A model generated the notes under the pieces. It was not told where the DNA came from. It ran no database searches and was given only the letters and a program-made list of their open reading frames with translations. Positions 28,401-43,748 of a DNA stretch of 64,000 bases are shown in pieces. A program made the translations under genes and the position numbers. Numbering within the stretch: the first letter of the stretch is position 1; each line of letters starts with the position of its first letter. The DNA is from Undaria pinnatifida (lineage: Eukaryota; Sar; Phaeophyceae; Laminariales; Alariaceae): NCBI GenBank assembly GCA_012845835.1, contig JABAKD010000022.1, forward strand, positions 12,717,218 to 12,781,217. Reading direction: 5' to 3'.

Positions 28401-31400
28401 CTTTGTTCGCGATGTCCACGTCAAAGGAGATGTTTTCTCCCACATCGCGGCGGCCGTTGTCATCACCGTCCGCCCACGACCCGGAAATTTCTGCCAAACA
28501 TACCCCCCCCCCCGAGGGCACGACAGTCAATGGTCAAACGACAAAAGCAAGCAACAAAATGAGTACGCCCCCCCCCTCCGCCCAAGGGTACGAGATAGGC
28601 GGAGTTGTACGTGCGAAATGACGAGGACAAGTGGCGATGCATGCAACGGTAAAGGGTGGGCACAATTAATTATGGCTACGGTAGACGAGGGTACCCTCTT
28701 CTTCGCCACTAGGTCTGAGCCACTCGCCCAAGTGACTCTGTACCTAAACAAAACACTCTTTGGGCGATTAGTCTGGCGCGCCCTAGCTAACCATTCCATG
28801 GCCGGTTCGTATGGCAAACAAAGACCAGCACGGAAGCTTAAGACAGCAAAGCAGTAGGGGAGTCACTTCGCGCGAGTGACCCCGCGCCATTGCTAGAACA
28901 GGCCATTTCAATAAGGGGGGTTGTTCATCGTGTCGCACTTTCGTCTCCTCCCAAGGTTATGTTTTGGCTGCGTGAGGGTGTAGCGCCCATCGCGTTGTTG
29001 AGCCCCAGCAAAAGCTAGGTGCTCCCCTGTGGTACGAATACATTGCGCCAATTGACTTTTTACGCTTAAGGCCCGATGGAAAAGCAATCTCATGACCTGG
29101 GTGTATTGTGATGTTTAACCAGGGAGGGTCCCAAGGCAAATGCCGTAACAATATCACTAGAAACCCTTTTCAATAACCCTGTCACGCCGCTCCTTAACCC
29201 AACCATCGTCGGAATTCGGCAACTTTTGTTTCGCAATAAGAAATGTTTTTCATGTCTACGCCGGGGTGCGTGCGCTTTCAGTTTACTCAAATTCAGCTTT
29301 GGAGTAAGGTGTAACACCACACCTCGTGATCCTTATGACGGGTGTGAGGAGCCTCAGAAAACACAATGGTTGGTGCACCTCAAAACGTCAGCGTGACACT
29401 GTGTCCTCTACTGCACCACTTGTATTCCAACGAATTTGAGTCGTTCCCTCAGATTTTGGAACGTTGTCCGTTAGCAATGCCTTGACCGAAAAGTACTGCC
29501 CCCACCGCCTTACCACGGTTTTCCTACGGCTTTCCAAGTCATACGAGCGCGAAGACTCAAGTCTTACGCTCCACTGCCGGTGTTTCGTTTTGCGAACGAG
29601 CGGATAAGATGGATGCTGTAGGGCTCTTCGGAAACACACGGTCCTTCAATATCGGAAAACATCAAGGCGTTGCATAGCGCCATTACGGCGCGTCTTAACA
29701 AAACCTCACGGTTGATAGGCAGTCCAGCAGGCCAATCCTCGAAAAACACAAACAAACAACATCTGTGTTATTTATTGTAATTGGTGTTGTGTCACGTTAA
29801 AAACCAAAGTGTCACGTTAAAAAACAAGTAAGTGTGCCTTTCTGTTTTCGTCGCGAATGGTGGCATCATTTTTCCTTGGAGCAACAAAAAATAGATAAAA
29901 ACGACGTCCTGATTCGAGAATAGGTCGTGTTTTCTTTTTGTCACGATCCGTGATGTACATTTTCTTCCGCTGATAAAATGACCCCAACAAGATCCAAACG
30001 CCAACAATGTTGCAAGTGAACCGATTTTTCGTCCCTCACCCACTCTCAAAGCGACTTGCTGAGCAACGACTGTCCGAGTCGTTTCTTCGCTTCGAACGGG
30101 CCTTTTATCCGGACCTAGAGCCGCCACCTGAGAATAACGGCAAGCGTGAACACCAAGGCTGTGACTTGACTGAGTCTACAGTAAGTCGACGAGTAGCCAT
30201 TTGTTGGCTATGGCAGGTTTTTCAGTTGTCCGGGTGCGGTAATTTTTGCGGGCGTCTGCGTGCTTGCATCTGGCTGCCAAGGCTGGGGCTCTTGTCCGTG
30301 TGTTGAGTGTTAATTTATATATACAAGACTGAGGTGTGCCACGATAGAAGAAGCGCTTTTTTGCTAAACTACGTTCTGAACGAAGGGGATCCTTCGCCAA
30401 AATATGTCGGAAGGGTATTCCCTTTTTCGCTTTTTTGTTTTTTCATACGTAGGCCATGGGTTTCACTTTCAGTTTTGTCTCCAAACCAGTTTGTGGGTGA
30501 CCTACATAGAGATCCTCAAGCAATGATCTTTCAGAAAGAAACGGCGATGATATCACCTTTACCGAATTATTAATAGTAACTTTCCGCGAGGTAAAGTAGG
30601 CCCACGCCCCTAGCAAACACCGTTCCCTGCGGAATGTCTAGCTTGGGGATTTCCTGAGGCCAAACTGCTCTACTCTAGCCTCGGAGAACGTCATTCGTTG
30701 TGGGGTAGATAGCGATGCCTATAGATACCCGGATCCGAAGCTGTACTGCTCTAGCCTCGGAGAGCGTTTGGGTGTTGGCAGAAGGTTGTTGTCGAGATTG
30801 AAATGCAGTTTGCGTTGTTTTGCGTTGTGAAAAGCTTTGTTGCTGAAGTTGAGCCACAGAGTGTTGTTCAACGCTTGTTTGGCTGAGATTGAATCGAAGT
30901 CCCCGCGTGGTGAAGGGGAACCGCACCTCGTTGTATACTAATCAACGAGTGGTAGGAATGCTGAACGCTCTGCGCGATAACAATGAAAGCACAAACACGG
31001 GGAAGAAGGGCCGGCACTTGTGACCACGGCCCGGGATCTTCAGTGCTCCATGCTTTTATTCTTGCCGCTAAACGATGGAAAGCGGCTGTCCAGAAGATCG
31101 CTCACGGGAATGCCCCTTACCAGTTTGAGCTGTGAGGTGTCTGAGACGGTATCCACAGTAATTATTCACCACGTGCCACATGCAACAGGGTTCGTACACC
31201 AACCAACCTTAGAAGTGCCCTTGAAGCCACCGGCATCGATGTGAGATCCGGTCAGCAGGGTTTCCACAGTGCACACAATGGCGTCACCAGAAGGGTGCGA
31301 GTCCGGCAAGAACTCGCTGTTGGCCGCGGCGAAATCTTGATCGCAGTCGATGCTTCCCGCGTCCGCAACCGTATCCGTCAGGAAAACCGTATCCAAGGCC

Positions 31401-34400
31401 GTGTTTCCAGTGTTCTTTATGGTGACCTGGCGGGCAATACGGTACGGGTACAACTTTTTGGGATGTGATGTGTCCGGCTGGTGGTCTCTTGAATCAAGGA
31501 ACTGCCCATTTTTTTTGTCGTATACGTAGGCCGTGGATAATTCGTGAGGTTGAGGGTACACTTTTTTTTGTAAATTAAAGTATCTTTTTGTATGAGGTAC
31601 GGCTTTAGACTTCTCCAAGCGAAGAGTCTACGAAACATAGGTCGCAGCTCTTCCGTAGCACGCATAATCTTAGATGTTACGACTCTGTCCTGCCATGAAT
31701 TATTCATCTGGCTGAGGGTACATTTTTTTGTTCCTAGGCCACGGATAGTCCGTGGGTACTTGCTTTGAAAATAATAAGTAGGCAATGGCTGAGGCGAAGT
31801 ACTCTCACTCTGGCGAGGAGCCTCTGAACGAAAAGATTGCACCTCTGCCGTAGCCCGTATTACCTTAAATAGTTGTCTGCGGCGTAAAACGGCCAATTTA
31901 TTTCTACCCTGATCGCCCTGCTTATTCTCCTCTTGTGGTCACTAAGAGCTGTTTTCAATCTATGTGTCATTTTCTTCATTCCCTCGGCGATCTTCATGGG
32001 CGAACTCGGGGCCACCTCTGCAACTCTTATCCCGGAGATAGAGCCTCGACACTCACCATCCTTTCAGGCACAACTATAATCGTAACACGTATCACGTGTA
32101 ACAGGTATCACATGAAATGTTGCGACGTCGTTCTGCCATGGATAGTTCATGGGCTCTATTTGTGTTTTTTTTTGTTGTATGCCTAGGCGCCATGGACAGT
32201 TCGTGGGCACGTTTTCTTATATATATATATGAAAAACACCTATTGACCGAGGTAAGGAAGGAGCCTCCCGAGAATTGCAACGATCTTCTGCCGTACAGCA
32301 CGCATGACCTTAAAGATTTAGATGGAGACCGAATGACCTTTTCGTCGCCGTCTTTCTTGCCCTCCTCTGGCCACAAAGCGCCTTTTCAAGCGGTAGGTTT
32401 TGTTCTTCGTCGCAAGCGATCTTCATGGGCACACTCGGTACCACCCTTCTTTGCAACTCTTATCACAGAGACATGCCATGGACAGGCAACATTTTCTCAC
32501 GCACCTTCGCACATTTATGCAACATTTTTCACAGACCTTTACTGTATCGCGCATGACCTTAAACGTTGTGGCATCGACTCGCCTTGAGTAGTTCATGGGA
32601 CTGAGGGTACGTTGGTTGTATACCTAGGCCATGGATAGTTCATAGGTACCGTTGTTTATAAGCGCAACAGGTACTGGCTGAGGTACAGAGCTCCCATGCG
32701 AGGGAGAAGTCAACGCAAGGCTTAAGTACTTTGCCCTGCGCCTCTACCGCTGAAGGCATCACCTTAAAGGTTGCGATGTCGCCCTCGTCGACGAAAATCT
32801 TGCTGAGGCCTCGATATTTCGAAATTGAGTCCAGCGTTCTGCTAACCGAGGTTTCCATTTTTCGTCGAAGGTCGACGATGTCTCCGTCTTGATCGACCAC
32901 TTTTACCCTGCCGGGAGGGGGAGACCAGCCCTCAATTGTAGCGGTGTTTGTCACCGAGCCAGCGTTGATGTCCTCCTGCGTAGGAACGAATCAAGATGTG
33001 CAAAAAATTACCTCAGACAACATTAGAGCAGCTTATCGACTGATAAACGTGGATTTGGCTCTACCGCGAATCTCAATATCAATATTCTGTTGAAGGTTGT
33101 CGATGTCCTCATCTTGGTCGATCACTTTTACGTATCCCAAGATGGGTGATCATTACTCTATCGTAGCGGTGTTTGACACCGAGCCAGTGTTGTTTTCATG
33201 GACCGAGATTTGTAATATTGATAAGTTTCGCGCACAATGTCCAAGAAGTTTGTCGACATAAACCTAGAATTGAGTCGAGCGTTTTGTCCACGGGAATCCC
33301 CAGTTTCTGTTGAAGATTGACGACATCACTACCTTGATCGATCACTCTTTCGAACCAGGCAAAGGGGATTGGCCCTTGATCGTCGCAGCGTTTGCCGCCG
33401 AGCCAGTCTCGACGTCATCCCAAGGAAGGACTTGGTTGACATTAGCAAAATCGCTCTCACGTACTTATCACAAGCAGTTCGTCGGCCGAAACCGTTAAAT
33501 TGACTGTTGAAAAACGTTTTACAAACCGACATTTTCATTTTCTGTTGAAGGTTGACGATGGTTTCCATCTTAGTCGATCACTCGAAACAAACTAGGAATT
33601 GTCGACCAGCCCTTAATGGTATCGGTACCATGTATTTGATGTCGAGCCGGTGTTGTGACGTCGTCCTGAGAACGGAGATGTCAAGCGACGGCAGATTAAG
33701 CCCGAGACCAACGGCGGTACATGCTTCAATAGATTTAGTGTGGGAGCTGCTAAATTTTGTACACAATCGGGAATATCACGATCCCATCAATCTATCCTAC
33801 ACATTACGTCGTTTACATGGTACGTTGTGTAGGATTATTGGAGGGACATATTATATACCCAGGAATCACATGGCAATTGCACGAAGATATTGGAACTATA
33901 CTACGTGAAGAACACTTGCACTTACTGCTCGTTCCAGGCAACATATTGTAAGCCATGCAAATCATACAGACCAGGGATCCATCTGCCCCGAATGGCATAT
34001 GTAATCAATGGGGGTCTCATATGTCGGATGTGTGTAATCGTGTGATTTATGCAACCCAAACCTGCCGGCCGTATCTAGTATTTGCCTGAGAGGGAACGGA
34101 TGAAGATTCATAGAATTACGAGGTCCAATCCAGGATAAATACGAGTTTCGCTTATTCGACTTCTACGTACTGTACGTTTTTTTTCCCTGAGAGGGACCAC
34201 AACAAATCATTAAAATACGAAGGCAACTGCCGGATAAATACCAGTTTTGTTTCTACGGTTGCCACATACTGTGCGACAAGTCTCCGTAGGTCAACTAATT
34301 TTTCCACCACTGCCTCTTTGGTGTAGCACTTCTTACTGCCGTTGTGGTGGACGATCTGGAACTTTCATTAAAAATACATTTAAGATAACCTATTAACGAT

Positions 34401-37400
34401 TCAAATATTATGGCCCGCATTTCTAAATGCTGCTCTTTCACAGCATCAATTCCAAGCAAGCGGGAGTTATATCTAGTCATTCAGTGCTGCCGTATTTATA
34501 AAAGAAGACAGGACACCCACCTGAGTAATCATGTATCGGGACGAACTCTTGCACTCCACCGTTTTTTTGGGTCCCAGCTTGAGACCATTAAGGTCAGGGT
34601 TGCAAACGACGGGTACCTGAACAAACGTCGGAGAGGCAAGTGTTCTTCAGGGGAGTCTACGCTGGTTTTGATAACGCTGAGCCCGTTTACATCCCATGTC
34701 ACGGACAAGCGTCCGTGACAGTAGCAGCTTTCACTTTCCATGTTCCAGGCAAGCCACGGTCATAGATTTCATCCCTTCTCCCGCCCGGTACGTGCCTTCA
34801 TAGTTATCGCGCAAACGGGCTCAGTGTTCTTACTGCTCATCGACTAGTGTCGAATCTTGCCCGCTAACACTCTCACGCTTTTAGCGGCGTACAACTGATC
34901 AAGCAACGGATGATCCCGCCTTTGTTGCGCTTTTTCGCCACACTGTACAACATAGTCGGACGAAGATGCGTGACAACCATGGTGTTAAATAAACGAACAG
35001 CTTCTGAATACACTGAAAACACCAGTAGGCAGATGTTGGGTTACCCTGGCAGTAAGATATCTGATGAGTACAAAAATAGTCAAAACCAGCAAGGCTTGCT
35101 AACATTAGAGAGCACGCACATACATCGCCTTCCATCATTGTTTTTATTATTGATACCGCGACATCATTTTCAGCGTATCGACTGACCATGCTGTCCTTGA
35201 GGACCAGTTCGGACAACGTCGTGAGGCCCTCGTTGCTGATGAAAAACGTGTAGCTGGTTGAATCGCCAAATCTCACGTCGTCCTGTTTCCCGTCTAAGCT
35301 TCCGTCCGCCTCTGCAAATTGTGGGAAAACCACAAGGTGGGAGTGAAAGGTGTTACCCGTAGCGTATTCCTATAGGGGTACAGTACCTCTTGTTGTCTCA
35401 ACAGTTTCTTACCGACATGGCTCCTCGACGAACAAGCCACTCACTTTTCCCTGATACTTCATTTGGGTTTTGACAACAAGATGCACCGTATAGCTAGGCC
35501 GGGGTATGGTATTGCACTTATAATCGAGATTTGGGTGCGGTTGGGTGAATTTTACCGTAGAAGTGCGCCATTTTCTTTCCGAGGCTCCTAACCACTTGAG
35601 GATCTCTATATATACCCCTCCACTTGAGGAGCTCCATTTTTCACACCGAAGCACTAATTTTGGGAAAAATAAACATAGCTACGATATAAAACGGAAGAAC
35701 AATATCATGGACTACGTACACAACCAAAGCATGTTGTCAAACAGGAAACAAGTTCGACAATTTTATTAATAGATTAAGGAGCCCCGTCAGTTAGAACACG
35801 TTTCAGCCCGAACAGTGTCACCTCTATCGGAGCACGCGTCGTTTAGAGCTTTGTAGGTGGGGAGGAGTCCTCCCACGTTAGGGGTGCAGCAGATTCTAAG
35901 AATTTTCTGAGCTCCTTACATGAGGAGGAGGTCAATGTCAACATCACCCGAAACATTCATTACTCCGAAGGCATTCGTTCGAGAAATCCAACCAATATTT
36001 TTGTGCGACAGACCCAAGCTACGGTAGGGGTATACTTTACGGTTGGGGCCTTGTTTTGCAGTGGCTCGGGTCACTCTCTAGCGAGTAACCCTCCTGTTCC
36101 TCGCGGTCTTCAGCTTTTCTCGGTGTTTTAAATTAACGATATTTATCTACGATGGAATTGTAATCTACGTTGCTACAAAACAAATCGCCTAGTAGAGTAG
36201 TTTTGTCCGTGAGATATCGAGTCCCTCGCGCGAGTATGATAGCGTGTATGATAGTGTGTATGATAGTGTGTATGATAGCTCAAGCCCGGTAGTGAAAATC
36301 GGGGTACATCATAACATCATCATAACATCATCGTAACATCATCATAACATTAACGATAACATCATCATAACATCATCGTAACATCATAACATTATCATAA
36401 CATCATCGTAAAATTATCATAACATCATCATAACATCATCATAACATCATCATAACATCATCACATCATCATTATAACATCATCATAACATCATAACATC
36501 ATCATAGCATCATCATAACATCACCATAACATTACCATAACATCATCATGACATCATAACATCATAACATCATCATATAATCATCATAACATCACCATAA
36601 CATTACCATAACATCATCATAACATCATCACATAATCATAAAATCATCATAACATCATCATAACATCATCATAACGTCATCATAACATCATCAGAACACC
36701 ATCAGAGCACCATCATAACATCATAACATCATCATAACATCATCATAACACCGTCGTAACATTCCCCGTATCGTAGGCTTGGTCGCCAGTCCTAACAGAC
36801 TGATGTATTATTTCCAAAACCGTCACATTTATCCCCTCAAAATAATGTATATTTTCCAGGCACATATTAAGCTGCCCCCCCCGCCCCTCCCCCCCCCCCC
36901 CCTGCCCTCAATAATATACTGGTGCCAAAACCGTCAGATTTATCCCCTCGAAAGGATTTATAGCTTACATGCACAAATTGCCCCCTCCCCCCCCCCCCCC
37001 CCCCCCTCCAAACCCGCTCGCTTTTGATCAAAACCAGGCCCCCACGTCCTTCAAAACTCCGCCCCACCCCCCTCACCGGTTATTCGACTTACAAGATTCA
37101 CTTGATAAAAGGATACATTTCCCTTCACAGCTGTCAGATTTTGTCCCCCTCAGAAACGGGTTTTATAGTTTCCGCGCACAGACTGACTAAAATCATCCTG
37201 TTGACCCTGATAGCTACACTGTAGTTTTAAGGGGAGTCGCCGACCTATATCCTTAATGAGGACACACAACTCGTAATGCGCGCGATCGGAGTATCACACA
37301 CAGCTTGCAAAGATGAGTTTCGACGAAATCTTCGATCTCACAGCTGGAGTGTATTTTCATTTTTTATAAATATACTCGGGAAAGTATCACACTGGCCGGT

Positions 37401-40400
37401 AGGGTAGTCCCTCACTTGAGGAGCTCAATCCCTACCGCACTATAGAGGGATGCCACGGAACCACTAACGTTTCGGGTGCATCCCTGCCGTATAGCATTCG
37501 TCACTTGCTTGCGGATGGATGCGCTGAACACTCTCAACGCGGGTGAAACCAAAATACGGAGCAGTTTGATAATCAGGCCGAACAGCGCTCTGAACACTCG
37601 GGGGCGTTAATTTCTAGCGTCTCAGAGTCGCACGCGTTCCACCATCAGTCCGGCATAGACATACTAGTTTTTTATCAATTTCATCCATCTAATGTTGCTT
37701 AATTCAGAAAACCGACCGAGCTATGCCTGACTCTTGATTACAGTCCTTGGTAGTACCAGGATGCCAAATAGAAAAGCGTTCGGACTTACCAAGCAACAAC
37801 TTGCCGGTACTAGGGAATTTCACCCGTGTCGGGGAAGAGGCGTAGTCGTTGTTTCCTCGTGCATCCACGGACAACACACCGATCGTTGTTTCTATGTATC
37901 CCACGTCAACGTCTTCCTGCAGCACCTGTTCACAAGATGGGGTGAGGGGTCCTAATGTCAAACGTGGTAACCTCGTTAGGACGTCAGGGGAAAATTTGTC
38001 CAATACATGCGACGGTGACAGACGATGACAGACAGCATCATCCGCACCAAGCACAGCGCGCTGCCGTTTAAGTTAGCGGATGATGCTGTGAATGTCGGAG
38101 TATGTCGGACTCCAATGTCGGACGAAACGCCGACTGTGCTATCTATGCCTTCCGCTTCAACACCTGTTTGCCACATCTGCTTACGAAGTGGGCAAGAAGG
38201 GGCCACAACGTCAAAGCCGTTTATTGGGAAGGCCGCGTCGATGCATTTGGGGATAAACAGCGCTCCATGGGTAGAAGAGTGCATCCTGCGTACGCAACTA
38301 CATGCCGTCCTTGGTGGCTTCAACAGGAAAGGAAATAATGCGGCGACGTTCCCAGTACTTGTGTATGTCGGTCGCACGTTTAGTTTGAGAAAGAAAACAT
38401 GCACGCCTACCAGAAGTTGATGAGAGACCGTAACGTTAACGTTGGTACTTGCGATTGCGTCAACGCGCTTTGGGGTATAGAGCCTCGGATATATACTTGA
38501 AGCATGCCATACACACGCAGCCAGGCGTCGTCCGTGCTGGCCATAACCGGTTTGAATTATCGTGAGAGCGGATTCTGGGCTTCATCTTGATTGCTGACGG
38601 TATGATTGGGAGAAGCGCTACCCATTGCCAGATGGCGAATGACATCGTAAGACTTATGTGGTGAGTTTCCAAGCAGTTGTGTGTGCGCGTAACAATTATA
38701 GTGAAATACGTATGCATACACATACAACTCAAAATGAGCCCGCGAGGATATACCAGGACCCAACATGGCCTCCACCTCTATATGGCATCTAAAGAACAAA
38801 AAATAGCAGAAGGGAATTACTGCTGTGCCATTTCGAGCCCCACCATCGCTTTGGCTACACAATACTCGGCATTAGTCGTAAAGGATCGTGTTTGTGCATC
38901 TTAATAAGGGTGAGACTAACACCTCGATCCCGACCGTGCACTTCAAGCTTTCCCGTACCTCGTTGCAAGCTACATATCTATTGTGCTAGCATAATGGTTG
39001 GCATAATGTGGCGTTATGACGACAATAAAAAGTGTCATATTTGAGCGTTCAAAGAACAACAACGAGCACAATTGGGGGAACCAAGGAATACCTGGTAGTA
39101 TATAATACTTTTCCTATGCTCCATAGTTAGCAACGAGCCCAACAATTAGATAACAATGTCACAAATTATATCAACCTACCTTGGTTCAGACCGAGTATTT
39201 TAGGCCCCACAGTTGGGATAAGGATATTTCCAGTCTTCGGATTTTAGTGGCAGATATAGACCCTAAAGTACTCGCTCGTGAGACAAGAGCTCAATAAATA
39301 AAACATTCAAATGTGTTCCTTAGGGTCGAGACTATGGATTAAAAACAAGTCCCATTTCAAAAGATTTGATTTTTCATACAAAGCTGATTCGATTCCCATC
39401 AGGAGAGGGAGTGTTGTTCTTCAAATACGTGTGAAATCGAAATAAATCAGCGAGTCACACAACGCCCTGCTGACGAACGCTGAAGAGAGTATACGAGAGC
39501 AACGGCATGCATCGTCGCGTGCGCTCTACTGATAGACTCTACTGTTTAGGCGACCGAGGCTAGGAATGTATCATCCCCAGGGCCTCCTGAGTGCGCAAAG
39601 GGACCCTTTTAAAACTCCGTGCACGGATCAGTGGCAGCGATGAAGCTATCTCAATATTGAGCGAAAACTCGTGTTTTTGGCTCTATGGGTCGGTTTCCAT
39701 TCGACATCGATTTAGCTGTTTGAAACATTGGACTCGCGGCCACCATGACTTTTTTCGTGGGGCCACCGCCGTGGTATGTGCCATGAACTGGGTGTCGTCG
39801 CGGCGATTGCCCCGGTCGCCTCTCTATCGATCGAATTTTATCGCCTCGATCGTGGTCGTCGACCCGACCAAAAATTCAGGCTGGTCCGGGTGTGTTGTCC
39901 CACCGTGAACATGCCACATCAAGGTTGGCCAACTCCCGAAATTGGATTTAAAGCACAAGCAATATGATTGTTCTGAACCTTCTCTTTTCGTCTGATCCAT
40001 TTTCATAAACACCGAAGCAATTTTTCTTGGGTGCAAGTCCGTATTATTTGTTCTTTGGACCAATGGAATCCTAATTACCAGGTAGAGTTTACAGTTCCAC
40101 TACAGCTTTGCTTTCAATTGCTAGTTCACGCCCTCATCCAACAAAAACCTAAAAAGGCCCAAAGCGTAGTGGACGTTAATTCACCTACCTCGATGTAGAT
40201 CGTGCATTTGAAGCTTTGTCCAGGCGCTAACTTATCAGCCCGCGGACATTCGTGACACAGATCAACGCCAAAGTAGTCGCTCGTGAGACATGAGCCCATC
40301 AGCGCAGTGGTACCCTCATTTGTTACGGTGCAGACGAGGCTGATACTCTCGCCAACGCCAACAAGGGCGGTGTCCTCGCCTCTGTCTCTCCAAGATCCTC

Positions 40401-43400
40401 CCACGTCTGTCGAGAGCGGTTTGGATACGAACCGAAAGACGTATGGTGTCGGGTTATGGTCTCGCTCGAAGGTGGAACTAACCTAGAGTCTTGTCATACC
40501 AATAAATTTAATATCTACCGCTACGATCACAACGGGCAGATAGATGATACCGATTTCCTCACCAACTCTGACAACGGTGGTGCCCCCATCCAACCTCCTT
40601 CCACATCTGAAGAGTGGGTTAGACACGCAAACCGAGCACGACATCAACAACTATCGGCGGTGTCGGGTTATAGTGTTCACTCTACTACACCGTGGAATAA
40701 TATCAAAATATGACAAATGGAATGTCTAATAGCAAAATACTTGGGGCTGATTTTGTTTAGAAGGCAATCTACTGTATGTTAGGATGCTGACAACAACGTA
40801 CCAAGGGTTCAGCGCAGGGCAATAACGCCACTTCGCGAGATGAGATAGAAATCACACAGCAGCAGCAGTACTGTAGTTCGGTTCAAACCATGTGAACCTC
40901 AACTACTATAATAACGCAGGTTGCTTGTTAGGCAGCTGCCTGGGCTTGTTGATAGGAGGAAGCGAGCTACGATGGGAGGAGCACTGCTGTGCCAAACAAT
41001 CCCGATTGACAGGGCACCCTGACTGAGGAAGGGCAAGATGCCGCTCGTGCTTTCAAACATTTTTCGTTTTACACCTGCACCATGGTGTTGTTTTGAATTC
41101 CCCAATGAATGCCGCTCGTAATCTGAAATACGTTTGGTTGTACATCTACGCTACGGGACTGTTCATCCGGACAAGCGTATGCGTAGCTCATTTTGCCGAA
41201 GTCGATTTTTGGGGTGAGTTATAGATGTCCTTAGGCGAGGAGGTCCCCGGAAGAAAAAAATGTAGCCTACCGTACCGTGGGTCACAACGTGGAGCTCAGA
41301 CACGGACCTAGAGAGATGCCCGCAGCGTCCAACATGTACGCCCTAATATTGTGATCAACACTTAACCTAGAGAAGCGCTCGCAATGCCTGACAGAACGAT
41401 CATACTGTGTCGTCTAACTCTTCAATAGAAAAACACCCGCAAGGTCCGATACGCCGATCCTGCTCAAGTCGTTGGCCACATCGGGGTATATCCCTCAGGA
41501 TCCAACGGGGGATATCTCTCAGGACCCAACCGTTGAAGTTTTCCCTTGCCGTACATCTCCTTCTTTGTCCATGCCGTTGCCTCCGACGACGTATTCACCC
41601 GCTAAAACCCCATTTGCACACATAGCGTAGTATACATGCTGGAGCGACTAGCAACAACTCGGAGATTAAACGCTGGCCTCGAGAGACACTTCTGGGGCAA
41701 GACAGAACGAGATGTTGCCCTCGTCATGCACTGACCTAGAGAGACGATCACAGTAATCAGCAGAACGATCCTGATCTCGCCAAGCGCTGACCTAGATTAA
41801 CCCTCGCAATGACCGTCGGAGCGATCCAAATAGCGCATTCGACCACAATAGAGGATTCCCCCATGGTCCAAACACCGAACTTTCTATACCAGAGTGAATA
41901 CTGTTAGACTGACCTAGAGCAACGTTCGCGGTGCCCGACATATCGCTTCGGTTATCGTCATGCGCTGACCTAGAATTTTTTTTGCATGGCCCGATAGAGA
42001 TATCTTAACCCCGTCTTTGGCCACATCAAGGAACCCCTTACAGTCGAAACGCAGCAATTTTCCCTTGCCGTATAGTCCTCCTTTGTTAACGACTTTCAGT
42101 GTGACGACGTTCTCGTCCGTGAACAAATATGTGCATCCCTAGCGTAGCGTACGTTCTGGGCTGACCAATAGCACCGTGGAGCTAAAGCACTAACCTAGAG
42201 AGACGCTCGCAGTGCCTGCCAGAGCTAGTTTGAGCTCGCCTTCAGCCACAACAGGGGATCCCTCAGGATCCAAACACCGCACAGTTCCCTTGCCGTTTAT
42301 CCCCCCCTTGTCCATATCGTTCTGCTTGATAACGTACTCGCCCGTGCACTCGACCGTGGCATCCTGTGGGCAAAGCTCTGACATGGGAACAATACGCCAG
42401 AACGGAAATGCAGATGCCGGCAATGCGAATGCCGCCACATGTTATAGTTAGCTTAGTTATCGTAAAAGTACATTATTATTGTTGTTTTTCGCACATGCTG
42501 CGGTAGAGGCGTGACGATTTTTATTATGAGGGTGTGGTCACTCGATTACCTACTCTGTACCGCACCCCAAAACAGCTTTTGGATTAAGCAAAGTGCAAAC
42601 AGATGACCAAATGACCTTATTTCTGCATTTCTGGGTTAGTGAACCTGTTGCTTGGGCTTGTATGCGATACAGCAATTGGCGATGATTTATAATAGTTACT
42701 AAGGGAGTTACAATAGTAGATAGGCTTTTCTGTGGTGTGAACTTCATAGCGGAATACGCCAGATTCAACGGCATTTTTCATGAAGATGGGTTGCCCGAGC
42801 TCGAGTTCTACTTCTCGGCTTCTCCATTTTCTGATGGCCACATGAACGCCCGGCAAGGGAACTTCATGTGTACATAATGCATTATCGGCCGGTAACCCCC
42901 ACCACCTCAACTCTGTCCTCACAACGGGTAAGCCCGCTATGTGCCGAGGATGAAGAAACTCGATTGATCGATCGAAGCACTGCGATCCGCTTGGAAGCTA
43001 GGGTAATGCGCGCAAGAAGGACTCTCCTGATATGGGAGCAATCCGAGTACCTTGACTTGAACCGTGGCGGTTGGCAAGATTGAAGAGAGCAGGGTGGGGT
43101 TAGAAGCGATGGCAGACAGAGCTGCGAGGTTCCAATAGATGAGGATGTTGGAACTGGAAGCGCTGCTCGTATGTAGGGGTGCAATGGAGGGAGGGATCGA
43201 TGATGGCGGACCTTCGGCGAAATCGCGGAAGGTTGCGATTTGATCGATCGAATTCAAAATCAAATCGAGAACATCAAGTAAACCAGTTTCGAATGCTCAA
43301 GTATCCTCCTCGAGCTCGACTGACTTTCGCGTCAGAAGGAGACGGGAAAGGAATCGTAGCCGGACGAGCCCCAGATGCAAGGCCTTGACATCTGCCTGAT

Positions 43401-43713
43401 CAGACGTGGACCCATGCAGACAGAGAAGAAAGCACTACACAGCAGCAGCAGCAGTCGCAGCAGCGGCAGCTCCAGCAGCTTCGACAATGAAGCAGCCAGA
43501 TGTTTTGAAAACGATGGTGGAAAGGAACGAGTTTGTGGAGATTGGGGAGAGCAATGACGGGGAGATGGAACATGTTGGAGAAGGGGTGACGGGCAAGCAG
43601 CAAGCGGGCATCCCGTGGCACACCTGTGAACGGCAGGGAACACACGCCCCCTTCCTCGTGATGGCCATAAACAGCGAGGTCAAAAGCTAAGCGAGATGGG
43701 CCCGCCGGCGCAA

Positions 43714-43748
<35 letters not shown>

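Noticed and set aside
29514-29573. 60-nt exon candidate SVRLESSRSYD between CGGCAG and GTAAGG
   Set aside because: Inserted at the phase-1 junction of exons 21 and 22 it gives a stop codon at once.
30675-30926. 83-codon Ser/Gln-rich minus ORF as an extra exon between 21 and 20
   Set aside because: No donor in the needed phase, and exon 20 already joins exon 21 in frame. There is no DUF11 motif.
31055-31125. VDTVSDTSQLKL followed by GTAAGG as an exon end after exon 20
   Set aside because: It looks like a closing strand, but no acceptor fits and its phase-0 end does not match exon 22. It may be a dead exon copy.
36305-36770. Regular short repeats resembling a CRISPR array
   Set aside because: There are no unique spacers; it is a simple CATCATAA microsatellite in a eukaryotic intron.
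36779-37190. Proline-rich plus ORFs
   Set aside because: They come from poly-C tracts in a degenerate tandem repeat.
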